A program made the translations under genes and the position numbers. Positions 35,170 through 47,169 of a stretch of 64,000 bases of DNA are shown one piece after another. Within the stretch, counting starts at the first letter, position 1. The number at the start of each line of letters is the position of its first letter. Origin of the DNA: Branchiostoma floridae (lineage: Eukaryota; Chordata; Leptocardii; Amphioxiformes; Branchiostomatidae); NCBI RefSeq assembly GCF_000003815.2, contig NC_049979.1, positions 33,567,506-33,631,505 of the forward strand, written 5' to 3'. The notes beneath the pieces were generated by a model that was given only the letters and a program-made list of their open reading frames with translations, searched no databases and was not told where the DNA came from.

Positions 35170-35371
35170 TTTAGTGAGCCCTGGTTTCGGGAGCGCAAAG
35201 CCCAGTTCGACGGTTGGACACCATGCCTCGGCACGTTTGGAACTGGGCTCGGAAGTGTTGGAATCTGCCGCGCCGTTTGGAACTGGGCTCGGAAGTGTTG
35301 GAATCTGCCGCGGGACGTTTGGAATTAGGCTCGGAAGTGTTTGGATCATTTTGTCCCAGTCGGCCACGGTA
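35170..35371 (-). repeat. right end of the 10-kb element
   Basis: The inverse of the left end. On the minus strand it starts TACCGTGGCCGACTGGGACA, followed by the same 42-bp units (three copies). Confidence 0.8.
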
Positions 35372-35421
35372 AGTAGGTGACTGCAACGTTATACAAGGGT
35401 GCAGTGGGCAAGTACGTAGTC

Positions 35422-35490
35422 ATTCTCCTTAAAATTTAACATCTTTCGGCTTCTAGTAGAAGCCGAAAGATGTTAAATTTTAAGGAGAAT
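35422..35490. repeat. perfect 69-bp palindrome
   Basis: 34-bp arms (ATTCTCCTTAAAATTTAACA at the outside) with one central G at 35456 and no mismatch. It lies 50 bp outside the 10-kb element. Confidence 0.95.
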
Positions 35491-35759
35491 GTCCCTCCGA
35501 ACGATTTCCGAGTCTTCTGTGTCCTGTCGTTTGCTCAGTACACGAGTTAAAGGTGTCACCTAGCGGCAGGCGTCTGCATCACACATAAACAGCAGCCCGT
35601 TGCGATGTTTAGCACCACTTGATTGTATCAAGATATCGAAACTCTTAAAAACTCTTAAAGATGTGAAGGTCCAATGTTACATTTGTATTTATGTTTTGAA
35701 GTTTGTAATTGACCTTAGACCATAGACCTTTAGGCTGTTGAGAACAGACGGACAGATAA

Positions 35760-36016
35760 ATGGACGTACAGACAGACGGAATGACAAATAGACAGACAGA
35801 CAGACAGACCATCCAGCCAGACCATCCAGCCAGCCAACCAACCAACCAACCAACCAACCAACCAACCAACCAACCAACCAACCAACCAACCAACCAACCA
35901 ACCAACCAACCAACCAACCAACCAACCAGCCAACCAGCCAACCAACCAACCAACCAACCAACCAACCAACCAACCAACCAACCAACCAACCAACCAACCA
36001 ACCAACCAACCAACCA
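35760..36016. repeat. CAGA then CCAA microsatellite
   Basis: CAGA units followed by roughly 45 AACC units. It reads as Trp/Leu/Val/Gly or Gln/Pro/Thr/Asn repeats, all artefactual. Confidence 0.95.
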
Positions 36017-36250
36017 AACCAATTAACAAACCACCCAGAAGGAAGTGGACCGGTCCAGAACGCCCCTGTGAAGCGGTGAGAGTGCGCCCGTCCGTTCCCC
36101 TCTGACCCACCAAAGTTTGCTAACGGAGAGAGCGGGAGGTTTGTGTGTGGTTCGGTGCGGAGTGGCTAGCAGCGGGCAAGGGCTTATCCTGGACTTCCCT
36201 TCACCACAAGTGAGCATCCAAGCAGGAAATTGCGTACAAATCCCAAGGAA
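36017..36250 (+). promoter_or_regulatory. promoter / 5' UTR of the fibrillin-like gene
   Basis: GC-rich sequence between the microsatellite and the start codon, with no in-frame upstream ATG close by. The transcription start is not identifiable. Confidence 0.4.
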
Positions 36251-36423
36251 ATGGTCCCGGCATGGTTGCAGGGTCCTTGCGGCGTGGTTGCGGGCCTGAG
36301 ACCGAGGAAACTCCGGGCGCTGTGCCTGCTCCTGGCCGCCGTGCTGCAGGCCGTCGGCGAGTCGGCGCCGCCAGCCGAAAAAACTTCCAAACCAAGTCGC
36401 CTGCCAGCTGAGAGAGTAAAGAG
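36251..36423 (+). CDS. FBN: fibrillin-like gene, coding exon 1 (signal peptide and pro-site)
   Basis: 57 full codons plus two bases. A basic stretch RPRK at residues 17-20 precedes a hydrophobic core LRALCLLLAAVLQAVG (21-36), giving a secretory signal peptide cleaved around residue 36-39. The exon ends in ERVKR, a dibasic furin-type site where vertebrate fibrillins carry RAKR. It ends AAGAG|GTAAGA, phase 2. The AG joins the first base of exon 2 to make Arg, and the frame then runs straight into the cysteine motif of exon 2. The start is the ATG at 36251 after GGAA; no upstream in-frame ATG is evident. Fibrillins are secreted microfibril proteins of the extracellular matrix. Assignment rests on the order signal peptide, furin site, FUN motif and EGF motif across three exons; a different EGF-repeat matrix protein remains possible. 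Confidence 0.7.
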
Positions 36424-37531
36424 GTAAGAAACCGACGTTTAACAGGAAAAATCCTTTATTATCTACCCAGAGTAGCCGTAATTCCGTTGGAACGGAACTT
36501 TTCTTTTCCTGGAATTTCAATCATCACCTTGGGCATATTTTAATGATGCTAAGTCCCTGGGGACAGCCCATCTCGGCTTTCCTGTGGTCTATTTGTCATC
36601 CCGAAGTCAAGTTTACCTGGTAATGAAGACCGTCTGCCCGGCCGATCTGGTTTCACTTATCCGCCCCCAGCTTTTATTTATCACCCCGCCTGAGATTGAG
36701 TTGGACACATAGTTGAACAAAAGTTAATGAACTGGACTGTGTATCCATAGTTACTTAAGCTAGGTTAACGAAAAGTTAGTAAAAATTAAGATCTTTATGA
36801 AGACTCCTTGTTGAAACCAAACCAAGACCCTTATGTAAGCTGTAGGGAGTTAACTTTAACTTGTCATTGTTACTAGTAGTACCTTGTCTGTTAGTGAAGT
36901 TGAGCAATTTTTTTAAAAGTTAACTATCGTTAAAAGTTATCGTTAAAAGTCGTTAAAGATTTGAAAACTTTAACTTAGCTACTTGAAGTACTGTCCAAGC
37001 AGGGTTTTGGTCGGTTTCGGCTTTTTTGACGTGCGTTTATGCATCTTTTGTGGGCTTGCTATTTTGTCTTGTTTTATTTGAACTCAAAGCTAACAAAAAG
37101 GCCTTAAAGATACAAAAAGAAACAGCCAAAGCAGAACCTCTGCTTGGAGAGAGTAACTTGATGTTGAAGTCTACCTTTGTAGTGCTACCCAGCACAGCTA
37201 GGTAAACATCAGTAGACACTACGTGGGTCAGGTAGGGTATCGTTTCTTGGCAGCCAGGCCAAGAAGTGTTTTGTCCACAAAGTTTAAAAGGGCTTGAGTA
37301 TCCTAAACTCCAGAAGACTTTGAAGAGAGTGTTATTTTCTGTCATTCAATTTCTGATATTAATTTTAATTTGGGGAAGAAAGAAAATGTATACTTCTATG
37401 ACTACTTCACATAGTTACACGTTACGTACCCACTAGTCCTGCATGCATCAAAATATGCAAATTCAGCATTCTACTTAACTCCCCAAGTGCTCTTTAAGTT
37501 TAATTCAATTACGGTAAGTTAGCGTAAGTAT

Positions 37532-37698
37532 TACTGTAAATGCAGAAATGTTCGCGGTGGATTAATGTTCGCGGTGGATTAATGTTCGCGGTTTTAATTA
37601 AAAACCACCGCAAACATTTTTCCATAACAGTAAGAGACTACAGTGCATGGTGCTACTGCGAAATTAAAACCACCGCGAACTTAAATACATTTACAGTA
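37532..37698. mobile_element. MITE (CCGCGAAC family), copy 1
   Basis: Ends TACTGTAAATGCAGAAATGT and the inverse (ACATTTACAGTA), with internal repeats of TTCGCGGTGGATTAATG. A second copy is at 47170-47382, and end fragments lie at 51640 and 51842. Confidence 0.85.
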
Positions 37699-39753
37699 TC
37701 AGCCTATGTCTGAATACCATGTGTCTGACAATGCCTGACAAAAGTTAGGCTACAAAACTGATTTGAGGGGCTTAATGATAAGAAAAAACTTGTCCTGTTA
37801 TGTGCTCTTTGATATCTTGTGACCAATTTGCCTTCTTGGTCTGCATAATAATATTGCTTCTCATTTATCCCCAAAATATGCATGATAAAGGAAATGTCTA
37901 TATGTAGGAAATGCATGGGTAGAGTCTCCATGGGTTTAGTGAGTGTCATGTTTGTTTTACAAACACACATTGCATAATTTGCCATGAGTGGAATCCTACC
38001 AAAAAATTGGCTGATTTTGTATTTATTGATTTACAATCTTTTGGAAAATAACACCACCCTCAAAAGTTTAGCACCTCTTTAATTTGCTACAAAGCCATTC
38101 CTAGTAGAAGAGACTCTTTACACCCCTAGCCATGGCTTTAATTTCCGGAGGTGAAGTTTCCCCACGTTGTCTGTTTTAACTTGAGACACGAAAGGAAGGA
38201 AGTCTGGTATAAACAGGTCTGCCTGGGCACGGTGGGTCAAAAAGGGGATTTAGTGGATACCTGTGGCTGATTTCCAGGTATTTTCTACTAGTGGGAGAAC
38301 AAAGTTCCCCCTACAGTTGCCATGGCAACAGGGTAAACTTTCGATGTTTGGTGATACAATACGGTTTAATAGATTCTATTGTGCTGTTGAGAAGAAAAAG
38401 AAACAGTTGAAGAGGGGATGGTTTCTGGAGGGTTTGTCCAGTGAGATTTGTTTATGTTGAACCAGTGGGGTTCCTGACAGTAGTCCACTATTCACATCTG
38501 AAAATAAACAAACTACTGGGCCTGTCTGAAGTAGGCCACAGCAAGTAAATTTTATGGATGACATCAGTGGGCTCATTAATACGCGACAATCCAATCTCGT
38601 TGGGAGGTCTCGCGAGACTGTAATCTGGCCGCGCGCGCGCGTGATTTGACAGTCGGACGGTAACAGCCTTCAGCAGCCCAGCGGCTAACAATGGCTTCTC
38701 CCAGCATCGACTCGATCGAGTCAACTTCAGAGATTCGTTGTGCTTTTATTTGGCAACATCCGCCGGTAAATCGGCATGCCATGAGCAGATAATATTGTTG
38801 TGAACCTATGGACTCGATATCGTGCTGTAAATTTGCAACTTTCTGGTCATTTTTCACAATTTTTGACGGGCGGTTTATGCTTGCTTGTCGTGAGAAAAAC
38901 GTGCATATAGGCGCGTCGCCTTACTTGTAGTTACTCGGATAAGTTTGGCTCAAGCCGTAAAAATATCCCACAAAAGCTTAGAAGTACCATCATTGGATCC
39001 TTGTAGATCCAAACTCGTAAGACTTTCGGCGATTTTGACCGTAAATTAGTCGATGGCAACATATCGGCCTTTGGGAGTTTACGCGTACGTGAGTTGGGGA
39101 GGGGGCGTGTTTCCGTGTTCGTTTTGATCAAGACGGGGTCACTTTTCCGACTATGTCTATGATTTCAGTTTTCGCCAGATGAAACTCCACAAAAACGTGA
39201 ACATATCGATTTAGGGTCCTTCTGGGTAGAAATCTAGCATGGTCTCGGCGGCTTTGTGGGCAACTTTTTATTGGTTAACTTCATACGTGATGAGTGGGTG
39301 TGTCTGCAAATGTATAACGTTTGGCATTTGCTGTTCTTTTTCAGATCAACGCGTCGCGATCGAAATTCACATCGTCAGGGAAATACTGCAAATCATATGG
39401 ATGCAATAGCCGTATTTCATGTTTTATAAAAGATGTCTTAACATATGTTCTTACTCGATCTCGTAGAGCTTTGCAACTCATGCTTTTGAGAAATGATAAT
39501 TACATGTATATATCATTAGTGTTTTTTCCAAATGATAGACAAGTTCTCACAGCATTTACAGTATTGACGAAAATAAGCATCCGATAAGTAATACTTTTGG
39601 GAAATGGTAATGTTTCATACACATAATCATTCAAATGTACATTGTATTAAAATGTGAACTTTCAACATCTCTGACTGTTTTTGTGTGGCATAATTTTTGC
39701 AACAAATCAGACATCGTCCTACTCAGACCTAAGACAGGTAAGCCGTAAGGTGT

Positions 39754-40116
39754 TCACTTCCCGGTGCTATACATAGAAGTCCACTGTATTCTGGCGATGC
39801 AGTGGTCTGGACACTCTGCATCAACAATCAGTCTTTCTTCATACATACCATAGAGTTTCTTACCTCCTTTGGCTCTTTGAGTGAACAGCTCCGGTAGTAT
39901 GGCTGTTTTGTGAAAGTGGTCAAGCTTTGGGATATTCTTCTTCTGCCATTCTGAGTCTACTTTAATTCGTTCGCAGAATAAATTATCCCTGCCAAAGTAG
40001 ACAACGAAGTCCGCCCAATTTAAGTTACAGCAATAGACATTCCCTTGCACTTGGTGGTGGTACCTGTGTGACGTCTTGAGTGCTGCACTGCTGTCTACCT
40101 TTGTTCTTTGGACTGC
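39754..40116 (-). pseudogene. YqaJ-type nuclease C-terminal exon
   Basis: The minus frame reads KTSHRYHHQVQGNVY, then WADFVVYFGRDN, FCERIKVD, and LPEL after PKLDHF. The order SHxYxxQVQG...DFVVY...ERI...W...LPxL is the C-terminal half of the YqaJ/lambda-exonuclease-like recombinase family, which digests DNA ends. The upstream catalytic Glu/Lys region is not in this exon. An AG acceptor just before GCAGTCC (minus strand, about 40117) could open the exon. The frame ends at a stop at 39754. It lies in the centre of the long-inverted-repeat element, 100 bp downstream of the THAP exon. Confidence 0.65.
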
Positions 40117-40209
40117 CTATTTTAGCGTGAGTCCTTTCTTTGAATGGGGACACAATGAATACACGAATGCGTTATTGGAAATACATGCAGTAGATGTACA
40201 CATTTCCCG

Positions 40210-40461
40210 TTAAAAAGTATAAAAAACGCACATTTCTAATTTCATGTTCATGGTGAAATTATCCCTTCCGAGCTGTCTTTTTACCAGACAATCCCAGTGC
40301 TTAAGTAACGTGTTATCATCAAGTACATTTGGGGGGATCTTGAAAAATATGATGCATGTTGGCACTTTCTCTTCATTGACACACTTGGACTGACGGCTAT
40401 TGCATCCATATGATTTGCAGTATTTCCCTGCTGATGTGAATTTCGATCGCGACGCGTTGAT
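40210..40461 (-). pseudogene. THAP-type zinc-finger exon
   Basis: On the minus strand, after TTTTTCAG, the frame reads INASRSKFTSAGKYCKSYGC, NSRQ, then FFKIPP, LLKHWDCLVKR and LEMC. CxxxxC, F..(I/F)P, W and the later C match the C2CH THAP DNA-binding domain; the final His would be on another exon. The start of this exon lies inside the right arm, so the left arm has an incomplete copy at 39345-39413. A phase-0 join to the arm frame MASPSIDSIESTSEIR is possible. THAP domains occur in P-element and Kolobok transposases as well as host factors. Confidence 0.6.
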
Positions 40462-42236
40462 CTGAAAAAGAACAGCAAATAAATTAATGCCAAACGTTAT
40501 ACATTTGCAGACACACCCACTCATTACATATTACGTTAACCAAAAAAGTCGGCCACAAAGCCGCCGGAACCATGCTAGATTTCTACCCAGAAGGACCCTA
40601 CATCGATATGTTCACGTTTTTGTGGAGTTTCATCTGGCGAAAACTGAAATCATAGTCGGAAAAGTGACTCCGCCTTGATCAAAACGAACGCATATACGCG
40701 GAAACACGCCCCCCTCCCCAACTCACGTACGCATAAACTCCCAAAGTCGATATGTTGCCATCGACTAATTTACGGTCAAAATCGCCGAAAGTCTTACGAG
40801 TTTGGATCTACAAGGATCCAATGATGGTACTTGTACGCTTTTGTGGGATATTTTTACGGCTTGAGCCAAACTTATCCGAGTAACTACAAGTAAGGCGACG
40901 CGCCTATATGCACGTTTTTCTCACGAAAAGCAAGCATAAACCGCCCGTCAAAAATTGTGAAAATGACCAGAAATTTGCAAATTTACAGCACGATATCGAG
41001 TCCATAGGTTCACAACAATATTATCTGCTCATGGCATGCCGATTTACCGGCGGATGTTGCCAAATAAAAGCACAACGAATCTCTGAAGTTGACTCGATCG
41101 AGTCGATGCTGGGAGAAGCCATTGTTAGCCGCTGGGCTGCTGAAGGCTGTTACCGTCCGACTGTCAAATCACGCGCGCGCGCGGCCAGATTACAGTCTCG
41201 CGAGACCTCCCAACGAGATTGGATTGTCGCGTATTCTCGCCTGATGTCAGAAAAAAAAAAGATTTTTTTTCCTCTTTGGGAATGGTCAGATAGACCAAAA
41301 TAGGCAAACTTGTTGTTTTGTAGCCTATTAATCATACTTGTAGAATTTAACTTACATACTTAACATACTTTATTCAAAAGATGTGCTTCGCAGCCCCAAA
41401 AACGGGCTGAATTATGCAACAAATTCACAGACTTCAAGTGTCCACTAACAACTGATTGATTCATCAAACTTTACACATTAATGTCGAGAGTCTGCGAAAC
41501 AGAATTATTCATGTGACCATACACTTTTAAGAATTGAATACTTAAAAGAGATAGATCGGAATATACAATATAATTGGAGAGTTCTAGTGTCCAATTGTCA
41601 AACAATATTTACATGCCCTGGTTGTGGAGTTCTATCGCCTGATACTGAAACGACACTAGGGAGGGAATGTAGTTGCCAGCTTGGCAAGTGACATCAGTGT
41701 ACCACACTAGTATCACTTTTACTACACATTGGTTCATTTCTTTAGTACAGGAATAAATGCCCTTTTAGTTGTGATGCCACGTTTTGTCACTTCAAGTCTT
41801 GTTATGCACTCTGTATAGGATGTCATCCATAAGATTTATTTGCTGTGGCCTTACAGTGGCAGAGGCCATGACTGCTTCTCTGGGCCCTTACTGTTGACTC
41901 AAGTGTTTCCAGACCTGTCCCTCAGGAAAGAAGAGCTGTCTTCTGTTTCCTCCAAGACCTTCCAGTGAACTCTACATAGTGTCCTTCTTAAGTTCATCTC
42001 CTTTTGAAGCACACAGGTTCTGACATAAGAGAGAACTTAGTCAGTCAGTGGTATGGCCAGGCCAAACTAATTTCTTGCTTGTCTGATGTTTGGAGAAAAT
42101 AATTTGTCGGGTGTGCCAAATGAAAATAAATGCATGATTGATGAAAAGAAAGACTTCAACTATCTTCAACTTCAAAATACTTTATATCAGCATTTTTGCA
42201 TTTTCAAAAGGTTGATGATGCAATTTGCTAGAAAGT

Positions 42237-42241
42237 AATCA

Positions 42242-42278
<37 letters not shown>

Positions 42279-42540
42279 GCATTTAATCATCCATCCATTC
42301 ATCCTCCTATCCATCCATCCTTCCATTCATCCTCCTTCTATCCATCCATCCATCCTTCCATCCATCCATTTATCCTCCTTCTATCCATCCATCCATCCAC
42401 CCATCCATCCATCCATCCATCCATCCATCCATCCATCCATCCATCCATCCATTCTTCCGTCCAACCATCTGCCATCTATCTATCCATCAATCTATCCATC
42501 CATCCTCCTTCCCTCCATCCATTCATCCATCCATCCATGG
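42237..42540. repeat. AATC then ATCC microsatellite
   Basis: AATC units at 42240-42280, then ATCC units with interruptions. Confidence 0.95.
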
Positions 42541-42934
42541 TCTTAGGTCTTGTCTAAGGTCTTCCTGTTATGTGCAAGTACTAATCAGCTTTGTTCTTAA
42601 CACCAAACTAACAGTTCCAAATACTACACAGAGATTTATTCTAGTCCAGTTTGGACAACAGTGAGGGTAGGTTAACGTTGATGTTCACCACTGACTTGCG
42701 AATAGAAACTGTCAACAAGTCAATAGTCAACAACTCCACAATATACAACATGTCTTTCTCACCTCTCTATGTCCTTTTTTGTGCTGTGAAGGTTTTTATT
42801 CTTATGAAGAATGAAGAGGTGGACCATAATTTTGTTACCTAATTAAGTTTTTCATTAATTTCAAACTTTTCACCTGTTAAGAACTATCTTACATCAAAAC
42901 CTATTAGAAAAATTCCCCTATGGGATTTTTCCAG

Positions 42935-43106
42935 ATTTCATTGTTTTTTAAAAAACAGTGTATTTGGGGATAGGACAAGTCAATGACGGTGTTTTCAAGT
43001 GGCAATATTTTGAAAATACACATTGTAGGTCCATAGACTTGATAACCCCAAATACTATACAATGGATATAGGTTACCCGCGGATAAAGCCAAAGGTGTAC
43101 TAGCGT
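42935..43106. mobile_element. MITE (TTCACCTTTATCC family), right-hand part
   Basis: Ends in inverse orientation with GGATATAGGTTACCCGCGGA and ...ACTAGCGTTA. It has the internal word GGCAATATTTTGAAAATA also found in the full copies at 55382 and 56429. The left end is missing. Confidence 0.65.
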
Positions 43107-43644
43107 TATACTTCTGATCCGATTTATCATTACAGACATAGAAATGGGCACCCCCCTAGTCCAATCAAGATACTTGGCCGTTGGTATTAAAGACTGTTTG
43201 AAATGTCTATTAAGTTCTCTCTGAGGTAAAGCTATAACGCTGTCCCTCCCCATACCTATAGAATGGTATATCCCTACTTCAACAACAGCCTCCTTGTATG
43301 TAGTGTGTTTGAAAGGAGAGCAAAGAGAGGGACGTTTGTTTTCTTTCTCTGCTCCCTTTGTTGTCTTACACGTGTACCTAATCCCGTAAATTGACCCAAC
43401 TGCCAGTATATAAAAAGGGCTGTTTAGACTGGTAGTGGATAGGTTTGTTTGAGCCTGGAGTTGTCCATTGTAGCCTGATGACTGGAGTTAAGAACTGTGC
43501 CTGGAGCTCTCAGCCGACGGAATCTCGTATTGCACCCAAAACTGGATTCCCTGCATACCTGGAAATGACCATGGTTAACACATTGCCACAAGCTGCCTAG
43601 CCAAAGGTGAAAGTGGGGTACAGACGTCCTGGCCCGTGGAATGA

Positions 43645-43750
43645 TTAACACTAGTTCACCTTTATCCAGGGGGTAACCTATATCCGTTGTTTAAAAAAAA
43701 AAGATTTGATAGGTGTATCAAGAATCTTCAATGCCATTTCTATCAAAAAT
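43645..43750. mobile_element. MITE (TTCACCTTTATCC family), left-hand part
   Basis: TTAACACTAGTTCACCTTTATCC then GGGGTAACCTATATCCG, without a matching right end nearby. Confidence 0.6.
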
Positions 43751-44642
43751 ACAGTTTAAGTTTAAGTTTTTGAGGGTGACACCCCCAACATATTTTCATC
43801 TTGTCGCTGTGAGCGCAGATGGTGCGGGGCGTTGCAAAGGAGGTCCCCGGAAATTTTGAATCTGGACCCTCTGAAACGCAATTTTCTGCATTTTGACGGG
43901 ACTTAGGGCAACAGTTAGGGCAGATTTGAATTACGTTATACACACAATTCATCCATTACGCTTTACGGTAAATTCCAGGGAGCTACAACGCTCTACGCAA
44001 AATGCACCGATTACGCTCTACGTTGAATTATGTGATCCGTCTACGCTCTACGCAAAAGGGCATGCAGGCCCCCACTTTTCTGTAGGCTGAAAAAGTGGTG
44101 ATTTAATTTGCTCAGGTATAGGCTCTAGTTACATTGTATTTAGTAAATGTTCAGGTAAAGGCACAGGTGTACCAGGTGTTCAGGAACTGACCTATAAAAA
44201 TGACTTGTTTACAGGTACAGGGTTTAGGTACTAGTACACAGTCTTCTAGTAGATTCAGTCAACTTGTTTATTATCTCTTGAAAACAATCCAGGGTATTAT
44301 CTGACCAATACTCTTTAGTCCTCCTTTAGATACGGAAGTGAGACCAAGTTATGTACACATCACTCTATACTGCTCCTAATCTCTTTAACCAATATTTGTA
44401 GACATCTAATAGGACCAAGACAGAAAGTGAGAGACAAACACGGGAGGTTTGAACAGTGTTACCGTAGCTCAACATCGTTAGCACTGGACAAATATTTGAC
44501 CTTTAGCTTTTGAAGTTCTTACAATAAATGTCATCCTTGTGGCTTGAGACAACAATACACAAATTACCGACTGACAGCATGCAGTTAGCAGGCAACTGAG
44601 TTGTAGACTAGGCCCTGGAAAGAAAAAAGTTTCTGGTTACCT

Positions 44643-45085
44643 TAGGCCACCCAATTTAATTTCTTGGTTCACGGATTTTTTCATTGAAAATATGGAGTGA
44701 CAGGGCGAAAAAAAAAAAATTGTAAAATGATTGGGGTAAAGATAAGGGCTAATCCAAAACATAAAGAATAAAAGGTTTTCAGCTTGAAAAAAGTACAAGA
44801 ACACTATTACTGTACAGTAACAGCACCTGTTCGTCAAAAATTACAAAAGTAGTGCCAGTTTTTATGTTTGTCCCAGTCTTCATGAATAGAAATTTAACTG
44901 GAATAATAATACCAACATTTTAAGGAGCTTATAATATAAAGGCCAATTTGCTAACACCAGAAAGTTGGTTAATGGTTTCATTAATGTTGAAAATTTGCTG
45001 AGTGGTAATTTTTATTTTTATTTTTTTTCCCAAAAATAGGAGCGAGTGAGTCCGTGAACCAAGAAATTAAATTGGTGTGGCCTTA
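44643..45085. mobile_element. MITE, about 443 bp
   Basis: TAGGCCACCCAATTTAATTT with CTTGGTTCACGGA at the left is mirrored at the right (TCCGTGAACCAAGAAATTAA). About 38 bp of inverted ends; no coding sequence. Confidence 0.85.
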
Positions 45086-45879
45086 TTGACCTTACCAAAA
45101 ACTTGCCAACCTAAGGCTTTTTTTGCCATAAAATGCCCTATTCTACTGATATTCTACTGATATTTTGAGTTATGAAATTCATATAAAAACAGACAGTAGA
45201 CACTCTGTAAGGCTTACTAAGTACTAAGAGTTTTAAAGTGTTTGCTAACACTTAGTAACAGTGTATGATTCCTGCGATTTCTTAAAAGTTAAAGCCAGAA
45301 ACGTGTCCAAGGCAAGACGCTGCCATAGAAATCACTACTCATTGCTGTCTGATCTTCTAGCATTGTTGTCCATGTACATGGTAGCCCTAGATAACTTATA
45401 GATGGTGCCAAACAAACATACTGTTACAGTAGTGGTTTATTTTTGCAGTCTCTACTGTGACCTTTCTACAATGAATTCATGACACTCAGAATATGTCTTC
45501 CTGTAGATCAAACACACTTCACAAGCACTTGAACTCCAAATTTGAAATACTGCAAAAACAACTCGTTTTACAGTAAAATAAAAAGTAACTGAGTTTACAG
45601 TACTTGTGAAGCTTTCATCTTAAAGTTTGTTGTTCTTCAAAGTGATCCTAACTTATCTAAATAGTATTGTCATATTTGCACAATGTAAAATGGTGTTCCC
45701 AGTATCTTATCAGTACAGACTGTCCCTTTCAGCATAGAAGAAAGGATGTTTATAAACACTTACCCAGGCACAGATAAGGCTGAGCCTCTTGTTTGGTCTG
45801 GATCAGACCTACTGGTACTGACAGGGATTGAACAGAGCCGACCGCTGAGAACTCTGTAGTGGTCCTAATGCAACCCGTA

Positions 45880-46880
45880 CAGGTTTGACTGTGTATCAAT
45901 AGCCAGGTGGTCCTTATGTAGAGGTGGCTACCTGTAGTACCAGTAAAGCTTTGACAGTGTATCATACATTGTAGACTAGTTGGTCCCTATGTATTGTAGA
46001 GGTGACTACTTGTGAACAAATTTGACTGTATAGCAATGGCCAGGTGGTCCTTATGTAGAGGTGGTCACTAGTACAGGTTTGACAGTGTATCATTGACTAG
46101 TAGGTGGTCCCTATTTATTGTAGAGGTGACTTATTGCAAAAGTTTGACTACATATGTATCAGTGGCCAGGTGGTCCTTATGTAGAGGTGGTCCCTAGTAC
46201 AGGTTTGACAGTGTATCATTGACTAGTAGGTAGTCCCTATTTATTGTAGAGGTGACTTATTGAAAAAGCTTGACTACATATGTATCAGTGGCCAGGTGGT
46301 CCTTATGTAGAGGTGGTCCCTAGTACAGCTTTGACTGTACATGCATACCAATTGCCAGGTGGTCCTTATGTAAAGATGGTCACTACAGGTTTAATATATA
46401 TCAATGGCCAGGTGGTATAGGTGGTCTGTACAGTCAAACCAGTACAGGTTTGACTGTACTGTATTTGGTAGGAGGCTGTAACAGTTTCTCCTGTGCTGAA
46501 GTTAGGTAACGTTAGGTATATAGAGCAGATCTGGGTGAAAGTGTTTTATCAACATCGTACATCAATGACCAGGTGGTCCCTATGTAGAAGTGATACAGGT
46601 TTGTATATACAGGTTTGACAGTACTGTATTTGGTAGGAGACAGTAACTACAGTTTCTCCTGTACTGAATGCAGGTTACGATAGGTATGTAGAGCAGATCT
46701 TGCTTTGGTGAAAGTGTTTTATCAACACCGTACATCAATAACCAGGTGGTCCCTATGTAGAAGTGGTACAGGTTTGTATATACAGGTTTGACAGTACTGT
46801 ATTTGGTAGGAGACAGTAACTAACAGTTTCTCCTGTACTGACTGAAGCCAGGTAATGTCTTCTCTAGGGTATGTAGAGCT
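45880..46880. repeat. tandem array, about 66-bp units with higher-order periods
   Basis: TTTGACTGTGTATCA...GCCAGGTGGTCCTTATGTAG and AGGTGGTC recur about ten times to 46430, alternating in type. From 46440 a longer unit of roughly 175 bp (TGTATTTGGTAGGAGACAGT to GTGAAAGTGTTTTATCAACA) repeats three times. Confidence 0.85.
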
Positions 46881-47169
46881 GAAAGTGTTTTATCAACAGC
46901 AATTGGGAAAGTTATCTTTCCCAGCTGATCAAACAGCTACTGTGGAGGGGACTCTCAGACTGGAATGTTGACTGGCCAGGTCTGGTAGAACTTAGAGGCC
47001 TACATACCCTTTTATGTAGAGCATAATCAGCCGCTTTGATTTGACATAATTCTTAGATGGACAGGACAGCTCTAATTTGACACAGAGCATAATTAGAGTG
47101 TTCCAGCAAACATACACATAAGCATAATCGTAGCCTGCATTTAGCATTAAGGTTTCATCCCAGGCTAAA

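Larger units (their letters stand above)
25359..35371. mobile_element. 10-kb composite DNA transposon with AGTAGG target duplication
   Basis: The left end begins TACCGTGGCCGACTGGGACA and the right end is the reverse complement. The inverted similarity runs at least 140 bp into 42-bp tandem repeats. AGTAGG lies immediately outside both ends (25353-25358 and 35372-35377). Target length and the terminal 12 bases match the foldback at 18908-21171. Inside are minisatellites, tandem AT-rich repeats, a CR1-like LINE fragment, two copies of a 310-bp MITE and degenerate histone H4 fragments. No transposase domain is seen, so it would be non-autonomous. The alternative is that two unrelated solo ends happen to face each other, which the matching target duplication makes less likely. 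Confidence 0.65.
38580..41233. mobile_element. 2.65-kb long-inverted-repeat element carrying THAP and YqaJ fragments
   Basis: The arms are 38580-39413 and 40393-41233, about 840 bp each and roughly 95% identical, beginning TACGCGACAATCCAATCTCG. The centre is 980 bp. Weaker end similarity (TGACATCAG) extends to 38559 and 41249. No convincing target duplication. The minus strand of the right arm and centre encodes a THAP-type zinc finger and a YqaJ nuclease C-terminus. Each arm also contains a short frame MASPSIDSIESTSEIR. It could be a defective autonomous element or an inverted duplication that caught a host gene. Confidence 0.8.

Noticed and set aside
35645-36113. Trp/Leu/Val/Gly-repeat membrane protein
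   Set aside because: Translation of the CCAA microsatellite; frames on both strands are open because of the period.
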